Source: Podaxis mareebaensis (Eukaryota > Basidiomycota > Agaricomycetes > Agaricales > Agaricaceae). Taken from it: a stretch of DNA of 64,000 bases. The notes beneath the pieces are model-generated. The model was not told the origin of the DNA, ran no database searches, and saw only the letters and a list, made by a program, of their open reading frames with translations. Below, in pieces: positions 1 to 10,358 of this stretch; within the stretch, counting starts at the first letter, position 1, and each line of letters opens with the position of its first letter. The position numbers and the translations under genes are program-made. The DNA lies in the NCBI GenBank assembly GCA_018524725.1, contig JAEUWP010000470.1:1-64000 (forward strand). Direction: 5' to 3'.

Positions 1-1718
1 ATGAAAGAGGTATGAGTAACTCGCGTTCCTCCCCTGTATGTGCGTATACGGACCCTCCAAACAGATCTTACAACTTCTAGTCACGGTTGGTTCAGGGCTA
101 TTTGCCGATCCGGAGCTCAAGTCTCTTCTTGGTGCTCAGCTAGCACGAAATCTGCCGCTTGCACTTCCCGGAATGCACACAGAGATAGTGAAGTTCGTGA
201 ATGAGCTTATTTCCTCTGAAGAAGATGGTGCGTGTATCGGTTATTTCAGCCTCCAGTATGGCCAAAGGGCTGAAGAAAGTTTCAGAATGGAAATACATCG
301 ATGAATTCGAGCTTATGATGCGTATTTGCAACCGAGTGGTTAACCAGGCCCTGGTTGGAACCTCATTGTGTGGGTTTTTTCGCGATCTTCCAAGACCACA
401 ATCCTCACCCGGAGTAGGCCAGAACACAGAATTCACAGACTCGACCATCATCATTATCGGCAATTTGGAACGATATGCGAGGAGGCTAAGAATGTCCCCC
501 ATACTTCTTCGACCGTATGTATTTCCTACATTCACGCTACATGGATCTTCTAACATTTAGAACTGGTCAGACTCTTTGCATTTTTGTTCACCCCATTGCC
601 ACGTATCAGGAGACAATTACGAGTTCTACTCTCCAAAACTTTGAAGGAACGTCAAGAAGTTCTCGTAAAGCATGGGGACCCTTTTCCCGTATGCTCGTCC
701 TTTTTCCAGCTGTCGTCCACTCACCTAGGGTAGAATGACATGATTACATGGTTCCTCAGTCATGATGCCAAATCCGAAATGCCTTTAGATGAGCTGGTAG
801 CCCACGTGCTCCTAGTAAACTACCTCGCGGTCCATCCCATGGCAAAGGTACGACTTTTCAATGTCCAGTTTTCTCAAGCACCGGTCAGAATGAATGATCC
901 TTTCTAGGTAATGAGCCAAGCACTCCGACACCTTGCGAGAAATCCCGGCTGTGTCAAAGAGCTCCGCGCAGAGGTGGAGAGAACTATTGTACGAGAAGGC
1001 TGGTCGAAACCTGCCGTTGACAAAATGCATAAATTGGATAGTTTCCTCAAAGAAACGATGCGATTGAGTGAGACCATATTTAATGATTTTTATCCAAACC
1101 GTGCGTCGCTTCTCCAGGGCCGACTTTTACTCTACTCATTCTTTAATAGTGACCATGACTCGCAAAACTCTTCGACCAATCACATTCTCCGATGGGACAA
1201 CAGTACCGTCGAACACTCTCCTCTTTGTCGGTTCGCAGCTTCTCCACATGGATGTACGGCATTACTCTAAGCCAGACACCTTCAATCCCTTTCGCTTTAT
1301 TCAGTCTCCCCCTGATGATGATGCCCGGCCGCCGCGGGTCTCCCCTCCTGCATCCGTCTCTGAGACCCCCTCGCCCGCTCACTCACACCCAGCTCTTCCT
1401 TCAACTTCTTCGCCGGATCTAATGGCACCCTCACCATTAGTCCCTGTTTCATCTACTCTTCCTGCAACATCGCCTACATTCCTGTCGTGGGGTCACGGCA
1501 AGCACGCATGTCCTGGTCGATTCTTTGCTGCTCCGGCCATGAAGCTCTTGTTAGCTCATTTTGTGGTGGAGTTCGACTTCCGAGTCCCTCTGCCCCCTGC
1601 ATCGACAACCCAGGGTGTCAACGAACAGAAGGACAGAGAAAGTGAACCCCAGAACAAGGACGACAAGGTGCTATGGATAGAGGTGAAACGGCGACAACGA
1701 AAATCAAGATTGAATTGA
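1..1718 (+). CDS. Cytochrome P450 monooxygenase, 5' end outside window
   Basis: Heme-thiolate monooxygenase, probably ER-anchored as is usual for fungal P450s; the N-terminal anchor lies upstream of the window. Exons that join in one frame: about 65-227, 286-369, 415-514, 571-688, 734-847, 908-1067, 1150-1718. The helix-K ExxR motif is KETMR (about 1049-1063). The heme loop is SWGHGKHACPGRFF, with the ligand Cys in ACPG near 1508; Trp replaces the usual Phe at the start of the loop. The helix-I region lies in exon 734-847. Homology in the N-terminal part (AQLARNLP, IDEFELMMRICNR) resembles the CYP512/ent-kaurene-oxidase-like fungal group, so the substrate may be a terpenoid, but that is inference. 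About 50 Pro/Ser-rich residues are inserted before the heme loop (1305-1470). The join at 1067/1150 gives a short helix-K to beta-1 link and may hide a micro-exon. Confidence 0.9.
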
Positions 1719-2699
1719 TGGATCTGGTGCTTCCATCGGATGTAGCTGAGTTAGGGTCTTATTTTGCGTCTGTTGCTGCCCCCATTTCACTTCTAAGTAA
1801 AGCCCGTATGGGCTGGGGAAGACGCACGAATTCGGGAAGGCGGTATATATTTGTCTGTTGATGTCTGCGGTTCAATCATTACAACCCAACAATGGGCTAA
1901 GTAATTTTGTATTATAAACCACATTGTGCCCAGGTGTCAGAGCCGGCAGCGAATTTTACATCTGTAGTTTTGCGGGCATGCGACGATCAGAACTAGTCGT
2001 GCACCTTAAAGCGCATAGGGAGGGCATTCGTCAATTAGTTCTTGGCCTTTTTTAATAACTATTATCGAATTTCCTCTTCCTGTTGCAGCAATGTCAAACG
2101 ATTTTAGTCGTCGAACCGAGGAAACAACTTGATCATGGACCCCTTGGGTAGGTTGCAAGCACCTAATAGACTTCACCGCTTTTCAGCGACCTCTTCCTCA
2201 CCCGGAAATTGTGTCCCAAGACTAGTTGTTAAAAGCAGAGCTTCAAAGCTTCAGGTCCTGGCTGACCCGAACGAACAACGACACTACTTTTTAAAATTGG
2301 CATCTAAACACACCGACGAGGAAATGCTAGTAGATGATACCGCCATCTCATACGAGTGCAGTCGTCGATACGACCGCAGCCTTTCCATCAGGTTAAGCCT
2401 GATGAACAGATCCAGTCGTCTTGGATGTCACACATCAACTTAAGGGCATTGCATTTTCATTTATCACAGGTAATCGAGATATATGATGGACAAGGGGAGT
2501 TGATTAGAAAGACAACTGGAGTATTTTGTTCGAGCCTCTTAGGGTGAGATTAAATCAACTCCAGCAGTAAACGGGATCATCCTTCCATATGCCTGGGTCG
2601 AATACATACCCGATTGATTACTTCCTGCTTAAGTTTATATTCAACCTTGTCTGGAGTACGTCGCAGGTACCATGGCGCACGGCACCCCCTACGACAAAG
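1719..2699. other. Intergenic, no supported gene
   Basis: Follows the P450 stop and runs to the 5' LTR of the copia element. Open frames are short (the longest starts at 2129, 104 codons) and show no recognisable domain or convincing splice partners. It probably holds the P450 3' UTR and the upstream half of the retrotransposon target site. Confidence 0.5.
2695..2699. repeat. Target-site duplication, left copy (CAAAG)
   Basis: CAAAG directly precedes the 5' LTR and is repeated directly after the 3' LTR at 7538-7542. Five base pairs is the usual duplication made by copia-type integrases. Confidence 0.95.
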
Positions 2700-2856
2700 T
2701 GTTGGGATCACGAAGCTATGAAGCTGAATAATACATTGTAGATATACATCATCAATGTACTGTATGAATAATATAACACAGCATCACGTCTTTCTCCTCT
2801 ACCACTACCTTCCGCATACGGAAACTATCCAGAACCCACACGACGATATCTCAACA
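2700..2856 (+). repeat. 5' LTR of copia element
   Basis: 157 bp, starting TGTTGGGATC and ending GATATCTCAACA, with TGTTG/CAACA inverted termini. It matches the 3' LTR base for base by eye. It should carry the promoter and the R region; no strong TATA box stands out. Confidence 0.97.
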
Positions 2857-2868
2857 GGTTATGGGCCC
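2857..2868 (+). other. Primer-binding site matching internal part of initiator tRNA-Met
   Basis: GGTTATGGGCCC begins at the first base after the 5' LTR. It is complementary to the anticodon-stem region of eukaryotic initiator tRNA-Met (GGGCCCATAACC), not to the tRNA 3' end. Drosophila copia is known to prime from a 5' half of initiator tRNA at the same internal sequence. The match and its exact abutment to the LTR are visible here; use of a cleaved half-tRNA is inferred. Confidence 0.8.
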
Positions 2869-3017
2869 CGCCGCTATCTAACCTCGAACCAAATTCAAAG
2901 ATCTATTCGACTACACTCATATACACGAAAAATCCACAAAAATCGCATTATTATCTCGCGGCACACAAAAGCAGCTACAAACACGTGACGACGCATATCA
3001 AAATTTTCTAAAACAAA

Positions 3018-6000
3018 ATGTCGACACCTACTCAAGGCTCGAACGCGACTACGGCAGCATCAGACACACCAAACGTGGTGGTCACACATCGACCTATAAG
3101 GAAGGTCGACACCCGAGAGCTTGGCAGCTCGCTTGCTCGGCTACAGGAGCCTCTGGGTGAACGAAATTGGGTATCATGGCGAGAGAGAATGACTCGCATG
3201 TTGAAGGTGTGTGGCTTGCTCCACTACGTTGATGGCTCGCTGGCACCTCCGGATAGGGAAGAACGACTGGAGGATTATGAGGCTTGGGAGCACAATGACT
3301 CTTCTGCCCAGCTCCTCATCGTTAGTAACATCTCTGAAGGGGAGATGATACACGTCAGTCGAGCTAAGACTGCACGTGAAATGTGGCTCAACCTCGTCGC
3401 TATCCATGAGTCCACTGGCCAGCAATATGCCATCGCCCTTCAACGAAGGCTCTTCCACACCTGTGCCCAAGACGACGACGACATAAACGAACACCTCACG
3501 AAGTTGAAGCAGTGTTGGGAACAGCTCAACATGCTCAACGATGAAGACTTCCGGGTGACTGATACCCAGTTCAAGACCATCATCGCCTCCTCACTCCCTC
3601 AGTCCTGGGATACATTCCTGGACCCATATATTGGTCGTCGAAAAGGCATTGACGAAACAGATCCACGAAAACGAGTACCATCACAGGAGCTCCTTGGGAT
3701 TATCCGTGAGGAGTATACCCGTCGAATGGCTCGTGCTCGTGAAACCACCTACCAAACCTCGACCTCTGACCATAAAGGCCGCCCACTGGTTGAGAGACTC
3801 CGAAATCCCTCAGGCACCACCAGTAAAAGACTGGGAGAGAAGTGCAAACACTGTGGGAAGGGTCACTCAACTGAGAAGTGCTGGTGGTTGGGCAAGTCAA
3901 AGTGTAGGAACTGTGGATGTTTCGGTCATGATGAAGATGACTGCTGGGAAAAAAAGGGTAAGTTCCCATTGAAGAGGAAAAGTGGTGGTGATCAAGCTGG
4001 GGGGTCTAAGAGGGCCAAGATGTCACAGGAGGTGCATGTTGTCAAGACTGATAGCCCAGAGGAGGCTAGCCAGGAAGAAGAGATAGCTCTAGTCACTGAA
4101 GAGCAGGACATAGAGCAGAATGAAGGATATGAGTACCATGGTTTTAATAATTGTACTTCTGATAGTGACAAACAAGATGAGCGTTTGATCTACTATAAGT
4201 CAGACTGGCTAGCAGATTCAGCCACAACTTCACATGTTGCAAATTCACAAGAGGCATTTGTAACATATAAGCCTCTTGATGCCATCACAGTCAGTGGTGT
4301 GGGTAATAAAACAGTTAAAGCTGTTGGTCGAGGAACTATTGAGCTTCGATCTGAAGTAAATGGACATAAATTTGTGCTTAAACTTGAAGATGTACTCCAC
4401 ATCCCAAATAATCCACACAACCTACTATCACTTGGAAGATGGGATAAAGCTGGAGGAAAATATCAAGGGGGCAATGGAATGCTCATGTTGGCTACAAAAG
4501 ATGGAAAAATTGTAGCTAAGGGGACAAAGGTCTCCAATAATTTGTATAAAATGAATATTGAGGTAAAAATGCCTGGGAATAGTGATCTCAAGAGGAGATC
4601 AACACCAAAAGTGTTCAGCTCTGAGGAAACAGCTCAAAGCTGGGAAATATGGCATAGACGATTTGGGCATATGGGCTATAGTGGACTAAAGGTTATGCTT
4701 GAAAAGAATCTGGTGGATGGGTTCACAGTAGATGAACATACTCCACAGCCAGATTGTGTAGCCTGTACAGAGGCAAAACAGCATATACAATCCTTTCCAA
4801 AAGAAGGGTCCAATAGACCAACTAGACCAGGGGAATTAACACATACTGATCTATGGGGAAAATACCCCACAAGGTCAATAGGTGATCACCAATATTATAT
4901 TAGCTTTGTTGATGACTCTACCAGATATGTCACAGTGAAACTTCTGAAAAGGAAGGATGAAGCTGTACAGTGCATAAAAGAGCACTTGACATATCTGAGG
5001 ACTCAAGGAAAGAGTCCAAGAGCTCTTCGGGCTGATAATGGCAAAGAATATTCTAATGATGAATTAATCACCTGGTGTAGAAAAGAAGGGATTGAAATAC
5101 AGTTCACAGCCCCTTATTCACCATCTCAAAATGGTGTCGCTGAAAGACTAAATCGTACACTCATAGAGTTGGCTCGAGCAATGATGGATGCTCGTAAAGT
5201 CCCAGAGTTCTTATGGGACTCAGCTGTCCTTCATGCTACCTATATTCGAAATCGAGCTTATACAAAGTCACAAATGAAAACTCCCTATGAGTTGTGGTAT
5301 GGTGAAAGGCCTAATGTCTCCCACCTACGTGAATTTGGCACACCAGTTTGGGTACTACTACAAGGCCAAAATAGACCAAATAAATTACAGCCCAAATCAA
5401 GCAAAAGGCTATTCCTAGGATATGATGATGGATCAAAAGCCATCAAATATTTCAATTCTGAAACACGGAGGATAATGACCTCTAGGAATTTCCGTTTCCT
5501 CACTCCACCTTCTGAAAGTCCCCCTGAACCTATGGCTATTATACTACATGATGCTCAGGTCGAGGGGGAGAGGGAAGGTAACGCCCTGAGATCAAATGGA
5601 TCAAATGAAGGGGCTATTGGAGAGAAGAGGAAAAGGAATGTTTCAGATATAGGAGGTGAAGAAGGACCTCCAAGGAAGTTGAGGGACAAAGCCCGAATAA
5701 ATTATAGATACCTAAATGATCCATTCCCAGATGAAGAAAAAACCAATGAAGTGGTTTTCTCATCTGCAGAAATCATGTATAATGCATTTGCTGAAAGACC
5801 CCTAGCTAATGACCAGCCAAAGACTCTTCAAGAAGCAAAGAGATCCCCTGAATGGCCTGAATGGGAGAAGGCTATAAAGACTGAACTTGAACAACTCAAG
5901 AAGATGGGCACATGGGAACTGGTGACCTGTCCAGATGGTGCAGTCCCAATAGCCTGTAAGTGGGTGTTCACCAAGAAGTATAACAATCAGGGGGAGCTGG

Positions 6001-7373
6001 TCAAATATAAAGCCAGATTGGTAGCCAAAGGGTATGCACAGAGACCAGGCCATGATTATAATGACACATTTGCTCCTGTTGTCAGACTTGAGACAATTCG
6101 AGCAATTCTTGCAATGGTACCTAAACAAAAGCTGAAAGTACAGCAAATGGATGTCAAAGGTGCCTACCTAAATGGTAGATTGCAGGAAAAGGTCTACATG
6201 TGCCAGCCTGAAGGATATAGTGATGGAACGGATAGAGTATGCAAATTAATAAAGACCCTATATGGGTTAAAGCAATCTGGTCGAGAATGGAACAAGGAAT
6301 TGGATAGAAGGCTCAAAGAAAGAGGCTTCACCAATCTCCTATCAGACCCCTGTGCATACATATGCAGAGATGGGGAAAATTTCAAGATCATTACTGTATG
6401 GGTGGATGATCTACTACTATTCACCCCAACAGAATCATTGATGATTAGTCTAAAAAAGGAGCTATCATCAATTCTAGATCTCACAGATATTGGGGAACCT
6501 TCAAAGATTGTTGGAATTGAGATTAATCAAAGAAAAGACTCAATATCCATCTCCCAGAAACAGTATATCTTGAATCTCCTTCAAAAGGAAGGAATGGATA
6601 GAGCTGACTCAGTATCTATTCCAATGGATACAAAAGTCAAGCTAGAGCCCAATCCAGAAGGGAATAAGGGCAATAAAAGTAATTCATATGCATCACTGAT
6701 AGGTGCTCTGCAATACTTGGCAACAGCAACTCGACCAGATATTGCCTTTGCTGTACACAGATTGGCAGCCTATACTTCTAATCCAACAATGGCTCATTAT
6801 ACAGCAGTAAAGCGAATTCTGAGATACCTCAGTGGTACTAGGGATTATGGCATCACATATCATGCTGATGCTCAATGGAATGAAGTGGCACCAGATGATT
6901 TAAATACCTTCTATGGATATGCAGATGCTGCTTTTGCCAACAATGATGATCACAGATCTACATCAGGATATGTGTTCCTTGCAAATGGGGGAGCTATAAC
7001 CTGGGGATCTCGAAAGCAGACAACTATAGCCCTATCCTCCACTGAAGCTGAATATGTAGCTATCTCAGAAGCCTCAAGGGAGGCCATATGGTTACGTCAC
7101 CTATATGGTGAATTGGGGTTCATTCAGACTCAACCAATACTACTCCTAGGTGATAATGATGGATCAATTGCAATGGCAAAGAATCCACAGTATCACAAGA
7201 GAACAAAGCATGTGGACATCAGATGGCATTGGGTAAGAGACCTAGTGCAAGATGGTCTTGTAAAACTGGTTGACTGTCGTGATCCTCATCAAACTGCGGA
7301 TATTCTTACCAAGCCCCTTGTGAAACCTAAATATGAAAAACATGTAAAGGAGCTTGGACTATCCTCCGTTTGA
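3018..7373 (+). CDS. Copia gag-pol polyprotein, intact
   Basis: 1451 residues in one frame, no frameshift or stop. Order: N-terminal capsid-like UBN2/gag region (residues about 50-220); two zinc knuckles at about 275-305 (C-x2-C-x3-H-x4-C, then C-x2-C-x4-H-x4-C); aspartic protease with LADSATTSH at about 395 (DSA where DSG is usual); GAG-pre-integrase HHCC (WHRRFGHMG with a later C-x2-C, about 545-590); integrase DDE core (HTDLWG, RADNGKE, NGVAERLNR, about 610-710); reverse transcriptase (QMDVKGAYLNG near 1042, WVDDLLLF near 1128); RNase H (GYADAAF, SSTEAEY, LGDNDGS, about 1300-1380). The stop codon overlaps the purine tract. Codon use is GC-rich before about 4150 and clearly AT-rich after it, so gag and pol may have different histories. 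Confidence 0.97.
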   Translation: MSTPTQGSNATTAASDTPNVVVTHRPIRKVDTRELGSSLARLQEPLGERNWVSWRERMTRMLKVCGLLHYVDGSLAPPDREERLEDYEAWEHNDSSAQLLIVSNISEGEMIHVSRAKTAREMWLNLVAIHESTGQQYAIALQRRLFHTCAQDDDDINEHLTKLKQCWEQLNMLNDEDFRVTDTQFKTIIASSLPQSWDTFLDPYIGRRKGIDETDPRKRVPSQELLGIIREEYTRRMARARETTYQTSTSDHKGRPLVERLRNPSGTTSKRLGEKCKHCGKGHSTEKCWWLGKSKCRNCGCFGHDEDDCWEKKGKFPLKRKSGGDQAGGSKRAKMSQEVHVVKTDSPEEASQEEEIALVTEEQDIEQNEGYEYHGFNNCTSDSDKQDERLIYYKSDWLADSATTSHVANSQEAFVTYKPLDAITVSGVGNKTVKAVGRGTIELRSEVNGHKFVLKLEDVLHIPNNPHNLLSLGRWDKAGGKYQGGNGMLMLATKDGKIVAKGTKVSNNLYKMNIEVKMPGNSDLKRRSTPKVFSSEETAQSWEIWHRRFGHMGYSGLKVMLEKNLVDGFTVDEHTPQPDCVACTEAKQHIQSFPKEGSNRPTRPGELTHTDLWGKYPTRSIGDHQYYISFVDDSTRYVTVKLLKRKDEAVQCIKEHLTYLRTQGKSPRALRADNGKEYSNDELITWCRKEGIEIQFTAPYSPSQNGVAERLNRTLIELARAMMDARKVPEFLWDSAVLHATYIRNRAYTKSQMKTPYELWYGERPNVSHLREFGTPVWVLLQGQNRPNKLQPKSSKRLFLGYDDGSKAIKYFNSETRRIMTSRNFRFLTPPSESPPEPMAIILHDAQVEGEREGNALRSNGSNEGAIGEKRKRNVSDIGGEEGPPRKLRDKARINYRYLNDPFPDEEKTNEVVFSSAEIMYNAFAERPLANDQPKTLQEAKRSPEWPEWEKAIKTELEQLKKMGTWELVTCPDGAVPIACKWVFTKKYNNQGELVKYKARLVAKGYAQRPGHDYNDTFAPVVRLETIRAILAMVPKQKLKVQQMDVKGAYLNGRLQEKVYMCQPEGYSDGTDRVCKLIKTLYGLKQSGREWNKELDRRLKERGFTNLLSDPCAYICRDGENFKIITVWVDDLLLFTPTESLMISLKKELSSILDLTDIGEPSKIVGIEINQRKDSISISQKQYILNLLQKEGMDRADSVSIPMDTKVKLEPNPEGNKGNKSNSYASLIGALQYLATATRPDIAFAVHRLAAYTSNPTMAHYTAVKRILRYLSGTRDYGITYHADAQWNEVAPDDLNTFYGYADAAFANNDDHRSTSGYVFLANGGAITWGSRKQTTIALSSTEAEYVAISEASREAIWLRHLYGELGFIQTQPILLLGDNDGSIAMAKNPQYHKRTKHVDIRWHWVRDLVQDGLVKLVDCRDPHQTADILTKPLVKPKYEKHVKELGLSSV

Positions 7374-7380
7374 GGGGGAG
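7372..7380 (+). other. Polypurine tract
   Basis: GAGGGGGAG lies immediately before the 3' LTR and would prime plus-strand synthesis. It overlaps the gag-pol stop codon at 7371-7373. Confidence 0.85.
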
Positions 7381-7537
7381 TGTTGGGATCACGAAGCTAT
7401 GAAGCTGAATAATACATTGTAGATATACATCATCAATGTACTGTATGAATAATATAACACAGCATCACGTCTTTCTCCTCTACCACTACCTTCCGCATAC
7501 GGAAACTATCCAGAACCCACACGACGATATCTCAACA
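7381..7537 (+). repeat. 3' LTR of copia element
   Basis: 157-bp copy of 2700-2856 with no difference seen, followed directly by the CAAAG target duplication. Confidence 0.97.
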
Positions 7538-7542
7538 CAAAG
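7538..7542. repeat. Target-site duplication, right copy (CAAAG)
   Basis: Repeats 2695-2699. Removing the element restores a continuous sequence ...CCTACGACAAAGTGTGAGG..., consistent with simple insertion. Confidence 0.95.
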
Positions 7543-8856
7543 TGTGAGGAACCTCGGCCAATGGTGATAACCTACTGCATATAACCATAACCATCCAGTG
7601 CCCTTGCAATTAGACGATATATTCGTATCTTGGCGAATTTGATACATTCCATGTCAAGTCCGTCAGATTGAATAAATATCAGTAAGGGGGTCTAACTCAC
7701 TTTCTTATCCTCCTGTCCGAGTCGAACGTTGTTAGTTCGGAAGATAATGTGCGAAGTGCCGTGACGCACGTACACTGCAGGTGTACCAGCGTGATAACGA
7801 CATGGTGTGGGTTGTGGCGCTGGGCACCCGTGTCCGCAATGTCCGCCCCCGGATATGTCCGAAGTTGTATCTTTATCGCCTTGAATGTCTTAGAACCTGC
7901 CAAAGTTTTGGAGCTCCATGAATGTGTCTGATTCTTCAGAGTCATTATTATGCATTCCGTTGGCCAAAACCAGAGGCGGAAAGGGTCTTCACGGTTCGAC
8001 AATTCCGCCTCGGGCAAGATTTCCAGAGAACTGAATATCTCTATCCGAGGAAGACCACATGCGTGCCCAGGCCCCCAGGACGAGGCATCTATGCCGATTT
8101 AGCTAGGCTGTGACCAGTCTCATCTCGCACAAGAATGATTGATGATCAATCGTTGTCTCCCGCTATGATCACAGTTGCTATCACTCCTTCTCGTGTGGGA
8201 GAATGCCAGTTAGTCCTCGTTCTCCGGGCCCTGAGGGAAGAGGAAAAGCTAGACGTTTCGAAGCGTCAGATCTGCTTTCGTCAAATTTATTCTCGAACTA
8301 TTCCTTCAAAGTATAGCCTCTCAAGCCCAGGCCTTCAGGAGTCTTGCGAATTGATTTGCATTTGAAAAAAATCTTTTGATCTTGATGTTCTTGCCGAACT
8401 GCGTGGTATGAGGGCGTCGCGGACCTTTACTTATCCACTTTTCCGGGGCTGATGCTGTCATGATCCGATTACGGAGGTTGATATATGATATATTTATTCT
8501 TGTCGTCATGCATGTGGAAAACTGCCCGACGCGACTCGCCTACAGCTTCACTGACTCGCGTACCTAAGTTTCGAGTCTTTCGCGAGGTTCACTTGTTGGA
8601 GATGTGCACTATCCGTGATCCTAACGGGCAGGCTGCCCAGGAGTCCCAAATTTTGGGCGCCCATCTCGCTTCTTCATAGGTAGGCAACAATCATGATTTC
8701 CGGGGGGGATCAGTTGGTCGACGTCCTCCACGCAGTGTGCATACATAATCTCTAGGGAAGGCCGCTCAGAGCATAGCAAATACGACCAGCCAGCTGGTGA
8801 AAGCCTCACCCCTTCCATTTCGTTCCTGCGCTCATCCTCTTCGCGACTAGGCCTTG
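7543..8856. other. Intergenic, no supported gene
   Basis: About 1.3 kb between the retrotransposon and the membrane-protein gene. Only short unrelated frames are present (for example 7697-8017 on the minus strand), with no domain or plausible multi-exon chain. The last few hundred bases should include the promoter of the gene starting at 8857. Confidence 0.45.
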
Positions 8857-10121
8857 ATGGCACCTTCGAGAAGCTCATCGGCAGTGAGTGTATAGGCACT
8901 CGTATTCTGACGTGCGATTCTCAGTTAATCGCAGGTGCCTACGGGGCCCGGGATTTCACTGAGTCGATCCCACTCATCAGCAGGCCTAGTTTTTACCATA
9001 CCAGGAACCCCCGTTCAAGGGAACTCAGGTTCTCCACGACCACATGTAACGACCTTAGCATTATTCTCTTTCACTTCCACCCAGAAAACATCGTAGGTCT
9101 CGTGGTTAGTGCGCCCGCCATACTAGTGCTGATTCGGGCTACAGGACCTCTGATTTGCGTGTGACCACCCGCCTCGGCATACCACTTCACTTCAATGGCA
9201 CCACTGGGCAGGTTACCACGACACCTACACCTACACAGTTACCAATTTCAACCTTTACTGCGGTGAAGGATCCTAGCCCCAGGTCTGTATAACATCGCTT
9301 GCAGCCGCTTGTAACCATTGCTAATTCAGCGATCGACCGGAAGTCCTGGGACCTCGGCCGCAGGAGAGCATATTAGGGGCAATATCGGAGGCATCGTCGC
9401 AGGTGTCCTAATTACAGTTCTTGCGACCATTGCTGGATTCTGGTTTTGTTGGCATCGCCGACGCCGTCTTGAAAAGTCAATTACCAATGGACCTACGAAG
9501 CCGAAGCCTCGGTCGACTATGAGCCGTTTGACTTCCTTTAGCGGGACTCTCCCATTCCGAATCTTTCGTCGCAAGAAACATTCATCTTCAGCTGCCCCTC
9601 GTCAGCTTGTGGACGCGGACCTGGAAACTGGTGTCACAGGTGCAGCTCGGAGCTTCGAGGTTGAGAGGTCCTTGGGTAAACAGGAGCTTCAGAATCCATT
9701 CCGCGATCCTGATCCGGCGGAGGACAGTCCCAGACCAAGGTTAGCACCAGGTTCAGCTCGCTCTAGCACGGGCATGAACGTTAGCACGGCCAATCCACTC
9801 GAACGGATTCAGCATCTAGCAGGGCAACTGGGAGCGGGATCAAGGGTGTTAAGGGATGGTCATGCGGGGCCTAACGTGCTTTCGCAGGTGGATCGTGCGA
9901 GGTTGGATGAGATTGGGCTTATGGCGGAGCGTATGGTTTCGCCTCGGACTGGTGGTGGTAATGGCAACAGTAAGGGCCATGGTGGTGGTGGGACTAGTCA
10001 TGATGTTGATGTCGGCGTTGGCGTTAGTGTCGACGCTGGTGAGGATTCGACGGAAGACTTGTTGCGTGGCCAGTCGTTGGATTGGAGGGACCTGCTGCCT
10101 CCCCCTCCGTATAGGGAGTAA
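8857..10121 (+). CDS. Single-pass membrane protein with C-terminal PPxY motif
   Basis: Predicted 372 residues from exons 8857-8883, 8935-9092, 9145-9286 and 9330-10121, which join in frame with GT-AG introns of 43-52 bp. The first about 110 residues are Ser/Thr/Pro-rich without a clear fold. One hydrophobic segment lies at about residues 125-148 (GGIVAGVLITVLATIAG) and is followed by HRRRR, so the C-terminal part is probably cytosolic. The tail has basic and low-complexity stretches (His/Gly/Val repeats near 9950-10040) and ends PPPPYRE, a PPxY motif of the kind bound by WW domains of Rsp5/NEDD4 ubiquitin ligases. Such proteins are common in Agaricomycetes and mostly uncharacterised. No signal peptide is obvious, and the start exon is the least certain part. 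Confidence 0.65.
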
Positions 10122-10358
10122 GTCGGCTGGGTGTTAGCGTACCTCGCTGAGATGATATTGAGGTGTGTTGAGATTTATCTGTCAGTTTCGTTCGAAGATA
10201 CCCCTTGCGTTCTTGTATTTATAGCCGACTAGATATATTACTCGCGTGCCGATTGAAATATACAGCTGGTATCTAAAGAACCGAGATTAGTACAGTATGC
10301 GCATTAGGCCGTAAGATCTACAATAGAAGTGTACTGAATGATTGTGACTCAACAACAT

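Larger units (their letters stand above)
2700..7537 (+). mobile_element. Complete Ty1/copia LTR retrotransposon
   Basis: Full element of 4838 bp. It has two LTRs (2700-2856 and 7381-7537) that I read as identical over 157 bp, starting TGTTG and ending CAACA. A primer-binding site follows the left LTR, one 1451-residue gag-pol frame follows that, and a purine tract precedes the right LTR. It is flanked by CAAAG duplications. The order protease, integrase, reverse transcriptase, RNase H defines the copia superfamily. Identical LTRs and an uninterrupted frame indicate a recent insertion and possibly a still-active copy. It lies between the P450 and a membrane-protein gene and interrupts neither. 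Confidence 0.97.

Noticed and set aside
1..1718. P450 as a pseudogene, because its frames shift repeatedly
   Set aside because: All shifts fall at GT-AG introns of 45-82 bp, and the exons join in one frame with ExxR and heme motifs intact.
2129..2443. 104-codon plus-strand frame upstream of the retrotransposon
   Set aside because: No recognisable domain, no splice partners, and composition like the flanking non-coding DNA.
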